Source: Cunninghamia lanceolata (Eukaryota; Streptophyta; Pinopsida; Cupressales; Cupressaceae). Taken from it: a DNA stretch of 64,000 bases. The DNA is taken from assembly GCA_027924645.1 (NCBI GenBank), contig BSBN01000038.1:496001-560000 (forward strand). The letters run 5' to 3'. Of this stretch, positions 46,681-58,398 are shown in pieces. Each line of letters opens with the position of its first letter. Positions within the stretch are counted from its first letter, which is position 1. Position numbers and translations under genes: made by a program. Below the pieces are notes generated by a model that was given only the letters and a program-made list of their open reading frames with translations, did not search any database and was not told the origin of the DNA.

Positions 46681-48257
46681 CTTTGTTGTATTCCAGATAC
46701 CCTACTTTTGCTACTTCAATGGGGGATAATTTTTTAGTGCCGACTCAAACTAGACATGATCATTTGGACCTCCAATCATTACCATTGATTTTAACATGGG
46801 CATCAAGTCTGGTCATGTCTTCAACTTAACAAGCCTAACTACTGATATTGCTAGTATTAATCTTCTATAAACAGAGTAACACTTCTAAGAACAATACCTT
46901 TTAGATAGCAATTTGTGAAACATTTTGAGAACTTATGATAAATAAGTAAATAAATCAAAGAATCAGTAAATATTGAAGTTAAAAATTGATTCATCTATAC
47001 TAGTTACAATTCAATGATTCAGTAAAATAGTCTGTTATACAATCAACGAAAAGCGGGCCTTCTCATTGTGAAGAACTAAAAATTGATTCAACTAGAAATT
47101 AGATTTTCATAGCGAAGTAAACCATCAAATTCAGTAACAAACACCAGTCCTCGTCTCTCTTTCTTGACGCCCTCCTTTCATCCCCACCCAATTCCTTTTC
47201 TTCTCCAATTCCTTTGTTTCTCCCTTATAAAGGTTTTAAATTTTTAATCCTGCAAGCCAGAAATACACTTCCGTTAGAAGAATAATCAGTGAAATAAATA
47301 GAAAATAATGAAAGCGATAATTAGGGTTTGGAAGAATCCATTGTTACATGTGGATGGAGGCAGAGGCAAGCTTTGTGGCCGTCACGAGACTCACTACAAA
47401 CAATGTCATTTTTGTTCCTCAATTCACACAGTAATAATAAGGGTTCAAAGAGTTCAAAGGCTACAAAAAAACTCCCATCGCGATTGGCTAAGAATGTTAG
47501 GCTTTATATATTGTAATTCACCAAAAATAGTGGTTATTATACTTAGAAAAGCATTGTGGTTGTTTCTTTCCATGCTAAAACATCTTTTAAAGTAAAGGGT
47601 TTCTTAATTTGAAGATACATATTTTTAATGGAAAAATTAATATTTTTATATTTTTTTAACAAATATTTTTAGGGTTTTATAATAGGTTTAATTCAATTGT
47701 TTAGGTTTTTTTTTAATTATGGAGATTTTTTTATTTAAGCTAATGATTTTATAATTTTATTGATTTGTTTATCTAATTATAATGTTTTGATAATTATTAA
47801 AATTTAATGAAGATTTTATAATTCACAATTAAGTATATGAATGTGTGACTTTAGCCCTTCTCAACCTACAATTAAATTTTTAAATTTTCTTTTTGAAAAA
47901 AAATTAAATAATATATTTTATTAATTAAAAAGATTATATTATAGTTTCTACTATCTTTAGAGAAAAATCTAAATAATATATTCTATTAATTAAAAAATTA
48001 CATGAGATTACTTACACTTGAATTAAGTGTAAAATATTTAATTTTAAGTTAGCATATTGAATTTATTTTTGAATAGTTTAGCCTAAATTTATATATCGAA
48101 GATATTTTGTTTTATTATAGTTAATTAGTCCTTAATAAGAAACCTTATCTATTTAATAAGAAAGTGTGCTTGAAATTTTTTTTACCTTCTAAATATCTAG
48201 GTCTATCAAGGTGGTATTTAGAGACACTATTGAGGAGTTGGTTGACTCAATATGCGG
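46681..48257. other. No recognised gene
   Basis: AT-rich sequence, strongest from 47,600 to 48,200. The open frames at 47,308-47,595 resemble nothing known. Confidence 0.4.
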
Positions 48258-49996
48258 ACAAGTTCTCTTAGGTCAGATTAAGTTTTGAAAACTCATTATC
48301 ATTTTATCTTATGTCCATCCCTTAAATGTAATTGGATAATTAAATATTAAGCAAACATTGTTATAGACATGCACTTACATGGAATAATAGTGAACAAGTT
48401 CTCTTAGGTCAGATTAAGTTTTGAAAACTCATTATCATTTTATCTTATGTCCATCCCTTAAATGTAATTGGATAATTAAATATTAAGCAAACATTGTTAT
48501 AGACATGCACTTACATGGAATAACAAGAGTAATAATAATACATGTTCTTCTCAAACTCTTTATCAATCAATAATGAAGAAGTAAAACAATTATGTGGGAT
48601 TCATATAAAACGTTACAACAACTCAAATCTCTTAGGTCAAATTAAGTTTTGAAAACTCATTATCATTTTATCTTATGTCCATCCCTTAAATGTAATTGGA
48701 TAATTAAATATTAAGCAAACATTGTTATAGACATGCAATTACATGGAATAACAAGAGTAATAATAATACATGTTCTTCTCAAACTCTTTATCACTCAATA
48801 ATGAAGAAGTAAGACAATTATGCAGGATTCATATAAAACGTTACAACAATTCAAATCTCTTAGGTCAGATTAAGTTTTGAAAACTCATTATCATTTTATC
48901 TTATGTCCATCCCTTAAATGTAATTGGATAATTAAATATTAAGCAAACATTGTTATAGACATGCACTTACATGGAATAACAAGAGTAATAATAATACATG
49001 TTCTTCTCAAACTCTTTATCACTCAATAATGAAGAAGTAAAACAATTATGCGGGATTCATATAAAACGTTACAACAACTCAAATCTCTTAGGTCAGATTA
49101 AGTTTTGAAAACTCATTATCATTTTATCTTATGTCCATCCCTTAAATGTAATTGGATAATTAAATATTAAGCAAACATTGTTATAGACATGCACTTACAT
49201 GGAATAACAAGAGTAATAATAATACATGTTCTTCTCAAACTCTTTATCACTCAATAATGAAGAAGTAAAACAATTATGCGGGATTCATATAAAACGTTAC
49301 AACAACTCAAATCTCTTAGGTCAGATTAAGTTTTGAAAACTCATTATCATTTTATCTTATGTCCATCCCTTAAATGTAATTGGATAATTAAATATTAAGC
49401 AAACATTGTTATAGACATGCACTTACATGGAATAACAAGAGTAATAATAATACATGTTCTTCTCAAACTCTTTATCACTCAATAATGAAGAAGTAAAACA
49501 ATTATGTGGGATTCATACAAAACGTTACAACAACTCAAATCTCTTAGGTTAGATTAAGTTTTGAAAACTCATTATCATTTTATCTTATGTCCATCCCTTA
49601 AATGTAATTGGATAATTAAATATTAAACAAACATTGTTATAGACATGCACTTACATGGAATAACAAGAGTAATAATAAGACATGTTCTTCTCAAACTCTT
49701 TATCACTCAATAATGAAGAAGTAAAACAATTATGTGGGATTCATATAAAATGTTACAACAACTCAAATCTCTTAGGTCAGATTAAGTTTTGAAAACTCAT
49801 TATCATTTTATCTTATGTCCATCCCTTAAATGTAATTGGATAATTAAATATTAAGCAAACATTGTTATAGACATGCATTTACATGGAATAACAAGAGTAA
49901 TAATAATACATGTTCTTCTCAAACTCTTTATCACTTAATAATGAAGAAGTAAAACAATTATGTGGGATTCATATAAAACGTTACAACAACTCAAAC
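48258..49996. repeat. 228-bp tandem array, seven full units plus one short unit
   Basis: CTCTTAGGTCAGATTAAG or a one-base variant begins at 48,265, 48,401, 48,629, 48,857, 49,085, 49,313, 49,541 and 49,769. The first step is 136 bp and all others are exactly 228. The last unit ends at about 49,996. Units differ by only scattered substitutions. The first, short unit lacks the 92-bp second half and is preceded by the same ACAAGTT word as the second, which marks the duplication edge. No open frame or promoter is evident; it is satellite-like DNA. Confidence 0.97.
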
Positions 49997-52684
49997 TCAT
50001 GCAATGGAAAAATTATCTAATTGTAACTTTATTTCAGTATAATAATAAAACTATCGGCATGCCATTGAACCTATAGGTCCAATTGCTAGTAATAATTGTG
50101 TAGAGACATAAGGCCAACCTAATATAAGAAAAATAATAAACTTAGCAAAGAGTAGAGGCATGCAAGGATTTCTTTTTAATTCAGAGTCAATCCCAATATA
50201 AGGGTGGTAAGAAATTCAACAAAATCTTTGACCAAGATTCCCAAATCTTTAGCCGTTAGGCTTATTAGTGGGAGCTTTTGCTCCTGGAAAATTGTCAAAC
50301 CTGGTTGCTTTTGCCGGAAAAAAAGCCACCGGAATTTGTTTCTCTGGGAAAAAAATGCGCCAATTTTGTTCTTGTTTGTGATGCAGTAGAGGAATTATTT
50401 CTGAATGAATTAAATGGAGACCTTGAAAATGAGAATGCTCTGTGTGGAGCCATCATTGACCAAGCTCCTTCAACAGTGGGTGCAACTATCTCCTCGACTC
50501 AATACCTAAAGAATTTGATTTCTTGCATGTCTTGAGAAATTTGTAAGTTCTCTATAATTTTATTTTCATACTAAGTGTAAAGTACCATCATGTTAATGCG
50601 TTCCATGCATAGAATATCAATAATTTCAATCAGAAACAAATTGAACAGAGCAGTTCCCTAATTTGATGAAGTTTTTCCATACAAGAAGGTGTTAATGTTT
50701 TGTAGCATAAAGACAAAAAAACTAGTAGATCGCCAACACTGTTGCAGAGTTTGATTAATATTTTATGTTTTATTGTCAATAATGGATATATTTAATAATA
50801 TTCAAGAATTTTTAAATTTATTTTCAATGAAGAAATTAATTCCACTACCACTCTTGATAAAGTAGGAAAATAAGGTTTGTATTATCAGATTTAAAAACAC
50901 CCCATTTTAAAAACTGTGCACTATCCTATGGAGGGCAAACCATATCTCGCTTTATAAATCCGAACTGTTATCTCTTTATATTTCAGTCAAGAAATAATAA
51001 TGCTTTACATAAATAATTGCAAACAATTAAAGATTAATTTTAGTGGTAGGTTTATAAATAAATAGTAATAAATGTGATAATTAAAAGAGAGGATAGGATA
51101 TTTAGCTTTAAAATAAATGATGGAATAATGTTATTGATGATGCATAGACTTATTTCACTAATGTTTACAAATTTATGTCTTCCATTTGTTAATTGTATCA
51201 AACTTTGTATAGACCCAAAAAACTCTATAATTCACTTCTTAGTGTTGTGGGTTCAATCTTGAGTGACATAGCCTTGATCTGATGTACAAATATGAACTAT
51301 GCTACATGAAAATGATCTCAAGAATGATGCCTCAAAAAATCTATTTGTCATTGCCTTGTTTTTAACTATCCCCATATATTTGTTAATTAAAATATTATAA
51401 TAAAAAATTGCGGATGTTTTTTTAAAGAGTAGCGACAACTGGAACCAGCTGCCATTGCTTACCACCTATAATTTTATTTATTTTTTAAGTTGGCACCTTT
51501 TTTCCAATAAATTCACCAAGCCTGATTTGATGATCTCGATTTAAGATTTATAAATCTGATGGTCTTGATTTAAGATTTTATAAACTTGTTGGTGATTGCA
51601 ATATTGATAACGATGCTCTATTTCCACCTATGTATTTTTTATATAATTTATTGCCTCAACATTGGGAGCCTGAAACTAATTACAAATATTAAAAGCCAAA
51701 AACCACTTGAAACTGCCTACTCTAAACAAAAAATAAAAAATAGTCTACATGGGAAAAAAGAGGCAAAATCTGTTATATCCATCTTAATGCAAGAAAAACA
51801 TTAAAAAGGACACTGGAAACCATACCAATCAAACCTAAGACATCCTATTAGAAAGTCAGTAATCACCATCTAAGTAATAACACTAAATTTGAAGACCTAA
51901 CTTGCATGCTTTGTAGCCTTTGAAGTATACATCATTTGCCCTTTCCAAGAGCCTGTTTAAAATGTAGAAGACTTCGTCCATTTGTTCATGTATCGTTGAA
52001 ATTCAGTTTTTAGATGTACCAAAATCTTCAAGATGTACATTGCAGTGCAATTCTAAAATATCATACTAAAATTAAGAAAATAATTAGATCAATGGAATAA
52101 TTCCTATTGCTTGACCTTCATTTTGTCTTATAAGTCTTGTGAAAATCATCATAACATGCACACCAAAAAAATTTAAAACCAATGCAATCAACAAAAGTGA
52201 CGTGACAAATCCATATCCACAATGCTCAACCTTAACAGAAACTCAAAATGAGATTGGTTCATCTTGCCCTCACTAATTCTAAATCGATTTCTATAGTCGC
52301 TAAATTTTAAAACTAACTGCATCAGTTCTTTAATTTAAATATGTTTGCTACAATTTCATTAAACAAAATACATTGCGATCACACTGCTATTTAACATTTC
52401 ACCCTATCAACTACTTCGTTGCGCACAAATTCAGTGCAACTGCTAGTATTTATATTTAATTGTATCCATGGAAAGTAGAAGACATGATAAGAAAGTGAAT
52501 GTGTTATATTCGTTTCTATCACTAATGAATATATTAGGAAGATTAGGACCAAGAGATAGTAGAAAAAAAATTAAGAAACTTGAGGAAGTAATATGAAATG
52601 CTATGTAGAGTGGACTCTTAGTCTTTACATTAATGTGAGAGTATTTTCTTTCTTATTTTTGTCTTGTAATTATTAATATTAATT
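49997..52684. other. AT-rich sequence; one weak open frame at 50,278-50,535
   Basis: The frame of 85 codons includes FVLVCDAVEELFLNELNGDL and is followed by TTTGTAAGTT, which resembles a splice donor. I do not recognise it and composition alone does not prove coding. Nothing else is supported. Confidence 0.3.
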
Positions 52685-53940
52685 ATTTTTTAATCAATGA
52701 GGTCAAGTTTTAATAGACTCTAAGTTTGATGGAGAATTTGAGATTTGAGAGGGTACCACTTCAACCAATTAAAACAAAGACTAGTTGTATAAAAATATTA
52801 TTATATTAAATTAAAACATTATATTTTATGAATCTATCTCATTTTATATTTTTATGTAAATATTTTTTTAATCTAAAAAAAAATATTCACCAAAAGTATT
52901 ATTTCCCTTTTATTGAAGATATTATTTTACTATAATAATAATTTAAAATATTTTTTTTTCAAATTGATAAATTTCATTAAATGTGGGCTCTAAGTTGTAT
53001 TTAAGGTTTAAAATCAGCAATTATTTATATATTTAAAGGGATGAAGTTGGGATTGTACTTTACATGATTTTAGCAAGTAGATACTCCTCAATCCTTAACA
53101 TTAAACTAAAAGAGATCGATTATTAATATACCTATAATCCAAAAATTTAATACCAATAAATTGCTAAAATAATTTAAAGTATTTATCCTCTCAAAAAAAT
53201 ATCAACTTAAATATCATGGATGCATCAAACTTAAAACTTGAGAGATTTGAATGCTCCCATTTCAAATTACAGTATCAACTTACCTATTAAACAATAAGAA
53301 TATGTGCATTTTATGATAGTCGTATATATAAGTTTTTGATTAAGGGGTAAAACAAGTTTTGAAGGGACCTGAAACCCTTTTTACAAATGTCAAAATATCA
53401 CTTGACCAATAATTGACCTGCAACAAAACTGTGGCAAAGCCTACAACAACAAATAAAAACTCACAAGACAAACAACTTATAAAAAGTAGAAACAAACAAG
53501 AGAAAGCACTGCAACCTATGGAAAGTTATTCTATCATGCATGTTGGTATTAAAGATATTATTGTATGAAGTGTTTCATTGTTGTGTTAACCATGAGTTTA
53601 GCTTTTCCAGGGGATAAAGTGTATTTTTATCCTCTATAAAGCAATTGAGAATAACTTTATATCACTATGTCAGGGACTACTTTTTTTTGTTCACATTCCT
53701 ATATTCCATACAAATTTACTTACCAATTTAATAAAACTCTATTTCATGGCAGACCTTTTGTATAATACATTCCAAGCTCTCTAGAACACACTCAAAGATC
53801 CTTGGAATGAATCTTCACCTTACACATTTGGAAATTTGAGCTCCTTTAGTGCATGTCTTGTTTAATGATGGAGCCAAAAAATTAATATATATGTGAGATA
53901 TGATTTATATATATTTAAGTCATTTCAATATTTTTAATGA
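52685..53940. repeat. Dispersed repeat, copy 2, carrying an insertion
   Basis: It is collinear with 18,245-19,310 on both sides of a 188-bp insertion (53,335-53,522). Similarity includes GGGATGAAGTTGGGATTGTA, TGAATGCTCCCATTTCAAAT and CATTTGGAAATTTGAGCT-like text. Small gaps and substitutions show long divergence. Confidence 0.85.
53335..53522 (-). mobile_element. 188-bp truncated LINE-like retroposon with target-site duplication
   Basis: It is absent from the matching locus in copy 1. AAGTT lies on both sides (53,330-53,334 and 53,523-53,527), a 5-bp target-site duplication. On the minus strand it ends TTTGTAAAAAGGGTTTCAGG, then TCCCTTCAAAACTTG, then CCCCTTAATCAAAAA, the same tail as the ORF1-only elements at 23,069 and 36,725. 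Only the 3' part was inserted, consistent with 5' truncation during target-primed reverse transcription. Confidence 0.88.
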
Positions 53941-54246
53941 ATAACAAGTTAGTGATTTTTTTGGGACTAAAAAAAGTTAATAGGTTAATTTTCAACCATA
54001 AAAAGTTTCCATCTACTATTGTCTCTAATTGTACTTGCCCTAAACATAGAACAAAAATATTGACATAGAGTGATCCAAACACATCCAAACAATATAAATA
54101 CCAATGGAAAGCATTTCCACTAGTATATTATGAACCCTAATTTCAATCTTACCCACCACATCAATCTAAAAGATGTCTAGAGATATAATTTCAAAATGTC
54201 TATATTAAATTTATGATATATGATATCTTTATTGTTTTTTAGATAT

Positions 54247-55502
54247 TGATGCAGGAGCATCCGGGTTCATGTGTAATCCTCATCAACCAAAAAGATTTGT
54301 TTTTACGTTTTTGTTGTTTGTTTTGGCTGCAGGAGTTGCTGCAAGGGTGAATTGATCAAATTTAGAGAATTTTCCTAAGGACGTTGACCAAGTAAGGGGT
54401 TGATCTTGAAGAAGGCCCAAATGGGTATCCGTACCTCAATTTTGGTGAAGAACTGGTCAAAATTGGTGAAGTTATGCTCCAACGCAACTTTTGAGTCCTT
54501 TCGACTTGGCGCTAAAAACCCAAGGTTCAAACTTGCGCTACAAACAGCTCCTATTGACCAGGTACATCACCTTCAAATCCTCTGCTAAGTTAGTGATGTC
54601 ATCATTTCCTGCTGAGCGCTTGCACACCTCTTGCGCTAAAAGTCTTCATCACCGACCTTGCGTTAAAAACTGGTCCCACTGCCTAAGTCCGTCGACGCCA
54701 AAATCCGTGTTGAGCAATTTCACACTGTCTGCACTAAAACTCTTCACCACCGACCTTGCGCTAAATACCGGTTCCTCTGCCTAAGTTGGTCAACGTCAAA
54801 ATCCGTGCAAGTTGGACGGATGGAAAATCATTGCTTTGCGACTTAGTGCTAAAAAGCTTGCTCACTGACTTTGCGCTAAAATCAAGCTGCACTGACAAAG
54901 TCAGATGAGGTTGAAATCTGTGCTAGTCAAATGAGGTTAAAACCCATGTTGGTCAGATGTGGTCAAATTTTGCACTTTCCTCTACGAAGGTCGGTTGAGA
55001 CCGATTTCAGCGCTTTCTTTGTAAAGGTCGGTAGAAGACAAATCCAGCGCTTTCTCCTGTTGCGCTAAAATCTTGTTGGACTGACTTCCCCGCCAGCAAA
55101 CCAGAAATGACAAAAGGTCAATTTTGATAGTCTGTACGACCATTCCAAGGGCAAATCAAGGCATGTCAAGATCATTAATGAAGGTCGGTCGCTGGCATAG
55201 AAGTCTATAAATACATGGGATTCATGTTTTTGAGGGGGCTTCTCCTTACGAAAGATTGTAATATGTTTTTGGAGACTTCTGGAAGGTGTTCCAGTTGTAC
55301 GATTAGTTTTGGTCTACAACTTGAAGCATTGTAAGGTTGAGGCTAATATCTTTGTAATGCAAACTATACTCCTACTGTAAGCTCTCTTGGATATAAATAA
55401 AGCATTGTTCTTCTGTTGTTTTGTTGTTATTGTTTTGTTGTGATTCATTATTACTGCTTGATTTAACTGTCTGATAAGACCCTTGAACCTTGTCCTGCAT
55501 CA
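54247..55502 (+). repeat. 5' LTR of the gypsy element
   Basis: It begins TGATGCAGG and ends CCTGCATCA, a perfect 9-bp terminal inverted repeat, 1,256 bp long. U3 (54,500-55,080) repeats a GCGCTAAAA motif, exact or with one change, at 54,509, 54,535, 54,633, 54,660, 54,730, 54,758, 54,846, 54,873 and 55,062. The last 303 bp recur at 56,413-56,716. Confidence 0.92.
55206..55213 (+). promoter_or_regulatory. LTR TATA box
   Basis: TATAAATA lies about 300 bp before the LTR end, in the usual place for a retrotransposon promoter. The same octamer survives in the 3' LTR fragment at 56,419. Confidence 0.7.
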
Positions 55503-55504
55503 AG

Positions 55505-55516
55505 TGGTATCAGAGC
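55505..55516 (+). promoter_or_regulatory. Primer-binding site (initiator tRNA-Met type)
   Basis: TGGTATCAGAGC, a perfect match to the common plant site, two bases after the LTR. Confidence 0.92.
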
Positions 55517-55566
55517 GAAGTTTCACACTCCTTGAGGCCATGGGATCGCTACAGAGGATCTAAGAC

Positions 55567-56412
55567 ATGGCACACTGTGATAGAAGAAGGAGAGGACCAC
55601 CTCCAAGGATTAGAGATGCAGCGTTGCTAGAAATGCTTAGAGGCATCACAGCTAGGCTGGATGAAATGGAAAGAATGCAGTGTGGAGGAGTACCTGTAGC
55701 AGATGTAAGTGACAATGAGGAGGCAAAAGTCAGTGAAGAGGAAGTAGAAGAAGGAGAAGATGGATTTGAGGGGAGATTTCTGCATGTAATGACAAAGATT
55801 GCTAGTAAACCCCATGTCGAGTTACCCAATTATAATGGTAGTCTGAAACCGGATGAGCTAATAGACTACATTTCATAAATGGAATTTTTTTTGAGTTGGA
55901 ATCTATCGAAGACCCTAAGAGGGTAAAACTTGTAGCGTCAAAGCTAAAAGAACATGCATCTATGTGGTGGGATCATGTGCAAGTTGAAAGACAAAGAAAA
56001 GGGAAGGAAAAGATTAAAACCTAGGAGAGGATGTTGCAGAACCTCAAACAAAGGGAGAAAAGTGTACAAGATTACACTGAAGAATTTTATAGATTGAATA
56101 TTAGAGCTGGTCACATTGAAGATGATGCTAAGAAGATATCCAGGTATGTAAATGGGTTGCATTATTCGATCCAAGATGAAATTAGCATGGTCAAAATTAC
56201 CAGCATAGAAGAAGCCTATCAATTTGCATTAAAGGCAAAAGAAAAGATCTCTAGGAGGCAGAATAGCTCTAGAAGAAGAGGTAAACCCTCCAAAGGAAGA
56301 GGACAGTCAAATCCTGGACGTGGATCTCAAGATAAGCAAGCTGAAGCAAGTTCTCCCAATACCCAGGGAGGTAGAGGAAGGAGTGATTACCCTAGAGGTA
56401 GAGGAAATTTTG
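55567..56412 (+). pseudogene. gypsy gag relic
   Basis: The first open piece (about 103 codons) has a basic start (RRRRGPP), a predicted helix (LLEMLRGITARLDEMERMQ), an acidic stretch, then VELPNYNGSLKPDELIDYIS, the start of the Retrotrans_gag fold. After a stop and a frame change the second piece continues with LKQREKSVQDYTEEFYRLNI, YVNGLHYSIQDEISM and EEAYQFALKAKEKISRR, then an RG-rich tail. The tail is cut by the internal deletion before any zinc knuckle. Gag would form the particle shell. Confidence 0.9.
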
Positions 56413-56716
56413 GAAGTCTATAAATACATGGGATTCATGTTTTTGAGGGGGCTTCTCCTTACGGAAGATTGTAATACATTTTTGGAGACTTCTGGAACAT
56501 TTTCTAGTTTGCAATATTAGTTTTAGTCTGCAACTTGAAACATCATAAGGTTGAGGCCAATATCTTTGTAATGCAGACTATACTCCTACTATAATCTCTC
56601 TTGCATATGAATAAAGCATTGTTATTCTGTTGTTCTGCTATTATTATTTTGTTGTGATTCGTTATTGCTGCTTGGTTTAACTGTCTGATAAGATCCTTGA
56701 ACCTTCACCTGAATCA
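56413..56716 (+). repeat. 3' LTR remnant of the gypsy element
   Basis: It aligns to 55,200-55,502 from GAAGTCTATAAATACATGGG onward with few changes and ends CCTGAATCA, one change from CCTGCATCA. The first roughly 950 bp of the LTR are missing. Confidence 0.92.
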
Positions 56717-56742
56717 GTTATTGTATGTATTAAATATTAATA

Positions 56743-58376
56743 TGTTGAATGCACAAGATAATTAAGAGGGGGGGTGAATCAGTTGTAACAAAAACTTCAA
56801 ACCCTTACAAACATTTAGATCCACATTAACATTTAAACATGTTATGATGTTTAAGCATGAAAAGAAAATAACTGAAATTGAATCATAACAACACCACACA
56901 CAAGAGAACACCAAATTTATGTGGAAAACCCTAAAAGGGAAAAACCACAATGAGGATTAGCTCACAATATAATGTAATAGAAACACTGAATTACAAAGGC
57001 TCACTACCAGAGGGCTCACTACCCAAAAGAGAGAATTCTCATTATAGGTGGACTCACTACCCACTGAGAAAGAAAGAAAGAAGAGAAGAATGGCTCACTA
57101 CCAGGCTTTGAACTAATATAGTTGCATCTAACCTATGCATAGAGTTTAGTTCCAATGAATCTCAATATCCATCACAACACAAACAACATCTTCACAACAT
57201 CACTGAAAATAGTAGACACCTTTTGCTCACTGTAGTCAGTAGCGTAACACATGAAATCTTTCATTTCCTTTATCAAATTCACATCCTAAACATCATATGC
57301 CACACACACATGCATATCCATGACTCCTTGACACTTATATATACAATCACCAATCATAAAAACATTCTCCAAGGTCGGCAACACAACTTAACCCATAAAT
57401 TTTAAATTAGGTTTGGACCTAAAAATTCCCGTAGAGGAAAGGAATGAATGCAAACCATGTCATGTCTTAGCATGGACCTAAATCCACTCTTACACATTTC
57501 ATCATGCTTTCATTTTCACAAAAGCACAACCGCAAATAGTGTAAACAACCAAGTCAACCATCCTTATGTTTATACCATGAACTTTTAAATGCATGCTTCC
57601 TCAAAATCACACGATGACATGTGAACCATGCACCAAGCTCAAACATGATCTAGAAACATCCACAGGCACCTAAAAACTAACAAATTCCTTCACAACATCT
57701 TTCACCTAAAGAAACTTCACACCAGAGTACTTAACCAGCTATATCATGCTCTGTCATCATCTTCAACTTAATAAATGTACTTGCGGAGCACCAAACCATG
57801 AACCACTTGAGCTGAAGGAAAATATAGACCTTATAAGCGCACATCTAGAACCGCAACACTTGAAACCGTTTTGTGGAGAAATGCAGAGAAAAATACTTTC
57901 TCCCAGATACACTACAAACACTGTCAAACACTATTCTCAAACTGGTGAACACAACTTCCACTGTACAACAATTTGGAGCACCAAATCCTAGATTTCACAT
58001 CTTCAAACACTTCTAAACAACATATCCAAACCACATACTCAGATCTCCAACACAGAAGAAGTACGGAGCAAAAACTCAAACAACACTTTGTAACCCAGAA
58101 GACTTCTTCAACATGTTGTTTCCAATATTAATCAAATTTTCTCAAAAGCACTTGGAAACCTAGCAACAGGAACACTTTACCAACATCATCAACACTATCT
58201 TAACATTCACAAAAAACTCAAACTCACAAACTTGCCATATCCTTAACTCTGCTCAACACAAACTTACTCATACTCTTGCATCATTTCTTAACTCATATAG
58301 AAGACACAATTGACACCAATGACAACACAAGCTTGTTGACATCAATGACAACACTGATTAGCACATACTTGCAACA
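56743..58376 (-). repeat. Long LTR, minus orientation (related to 62,639 onward)
   Basis: On the minus strand it starts TGTTGCAAGTATGTGC at 58,376 and ends TGCATTCAACA at 56,743 (TG...CA, 1,634 bp). A purine tract precedes the start, so this was a 3' LTR. Shared landmarks with the LTR at 62,639 are GGGTGAATCAGTTGT, GTGGAAA-ACCC, GGCTCACTACC and GTTGACATCAATGACAACAC, in the same order. The left end lies 26 bp from the gypsy element. Confidence 0.8.
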
Positions 58377-58398
58377 ATCTCCCCCTTTTTCATTGATG
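58377..58398 (-). promoter_or_regulatory. Polypurine tract of the long-LTR element
   Basis: The minus strand reads GAAAAAGGGGGAGAT directly before the LTR start, the classic 3' priming site for plus-strand synthesis. Confidence 0.75.

Larger units (their letters stand above)
54247..56716 (+). mobile_element. Ty3/gypsy-type LTR element with large internal deletion
   Basis: Order: complete 5' LTR (54,247-55,502), primer-binding site (55,505), gag relic (from 55,567), then an abrupt join at 56,413 to the last 304 bp of the 3' LTR. Protease, RT, RNase H and integrase are gone. The likely flanking duplication is GATAT (54,242-54,246) against GTTAT (56,717-56,721), four of five bases. The gag type is Retrotrans_gag, which with the LTR style favours Ty3/gypsy. 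Confidence 0.88.
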
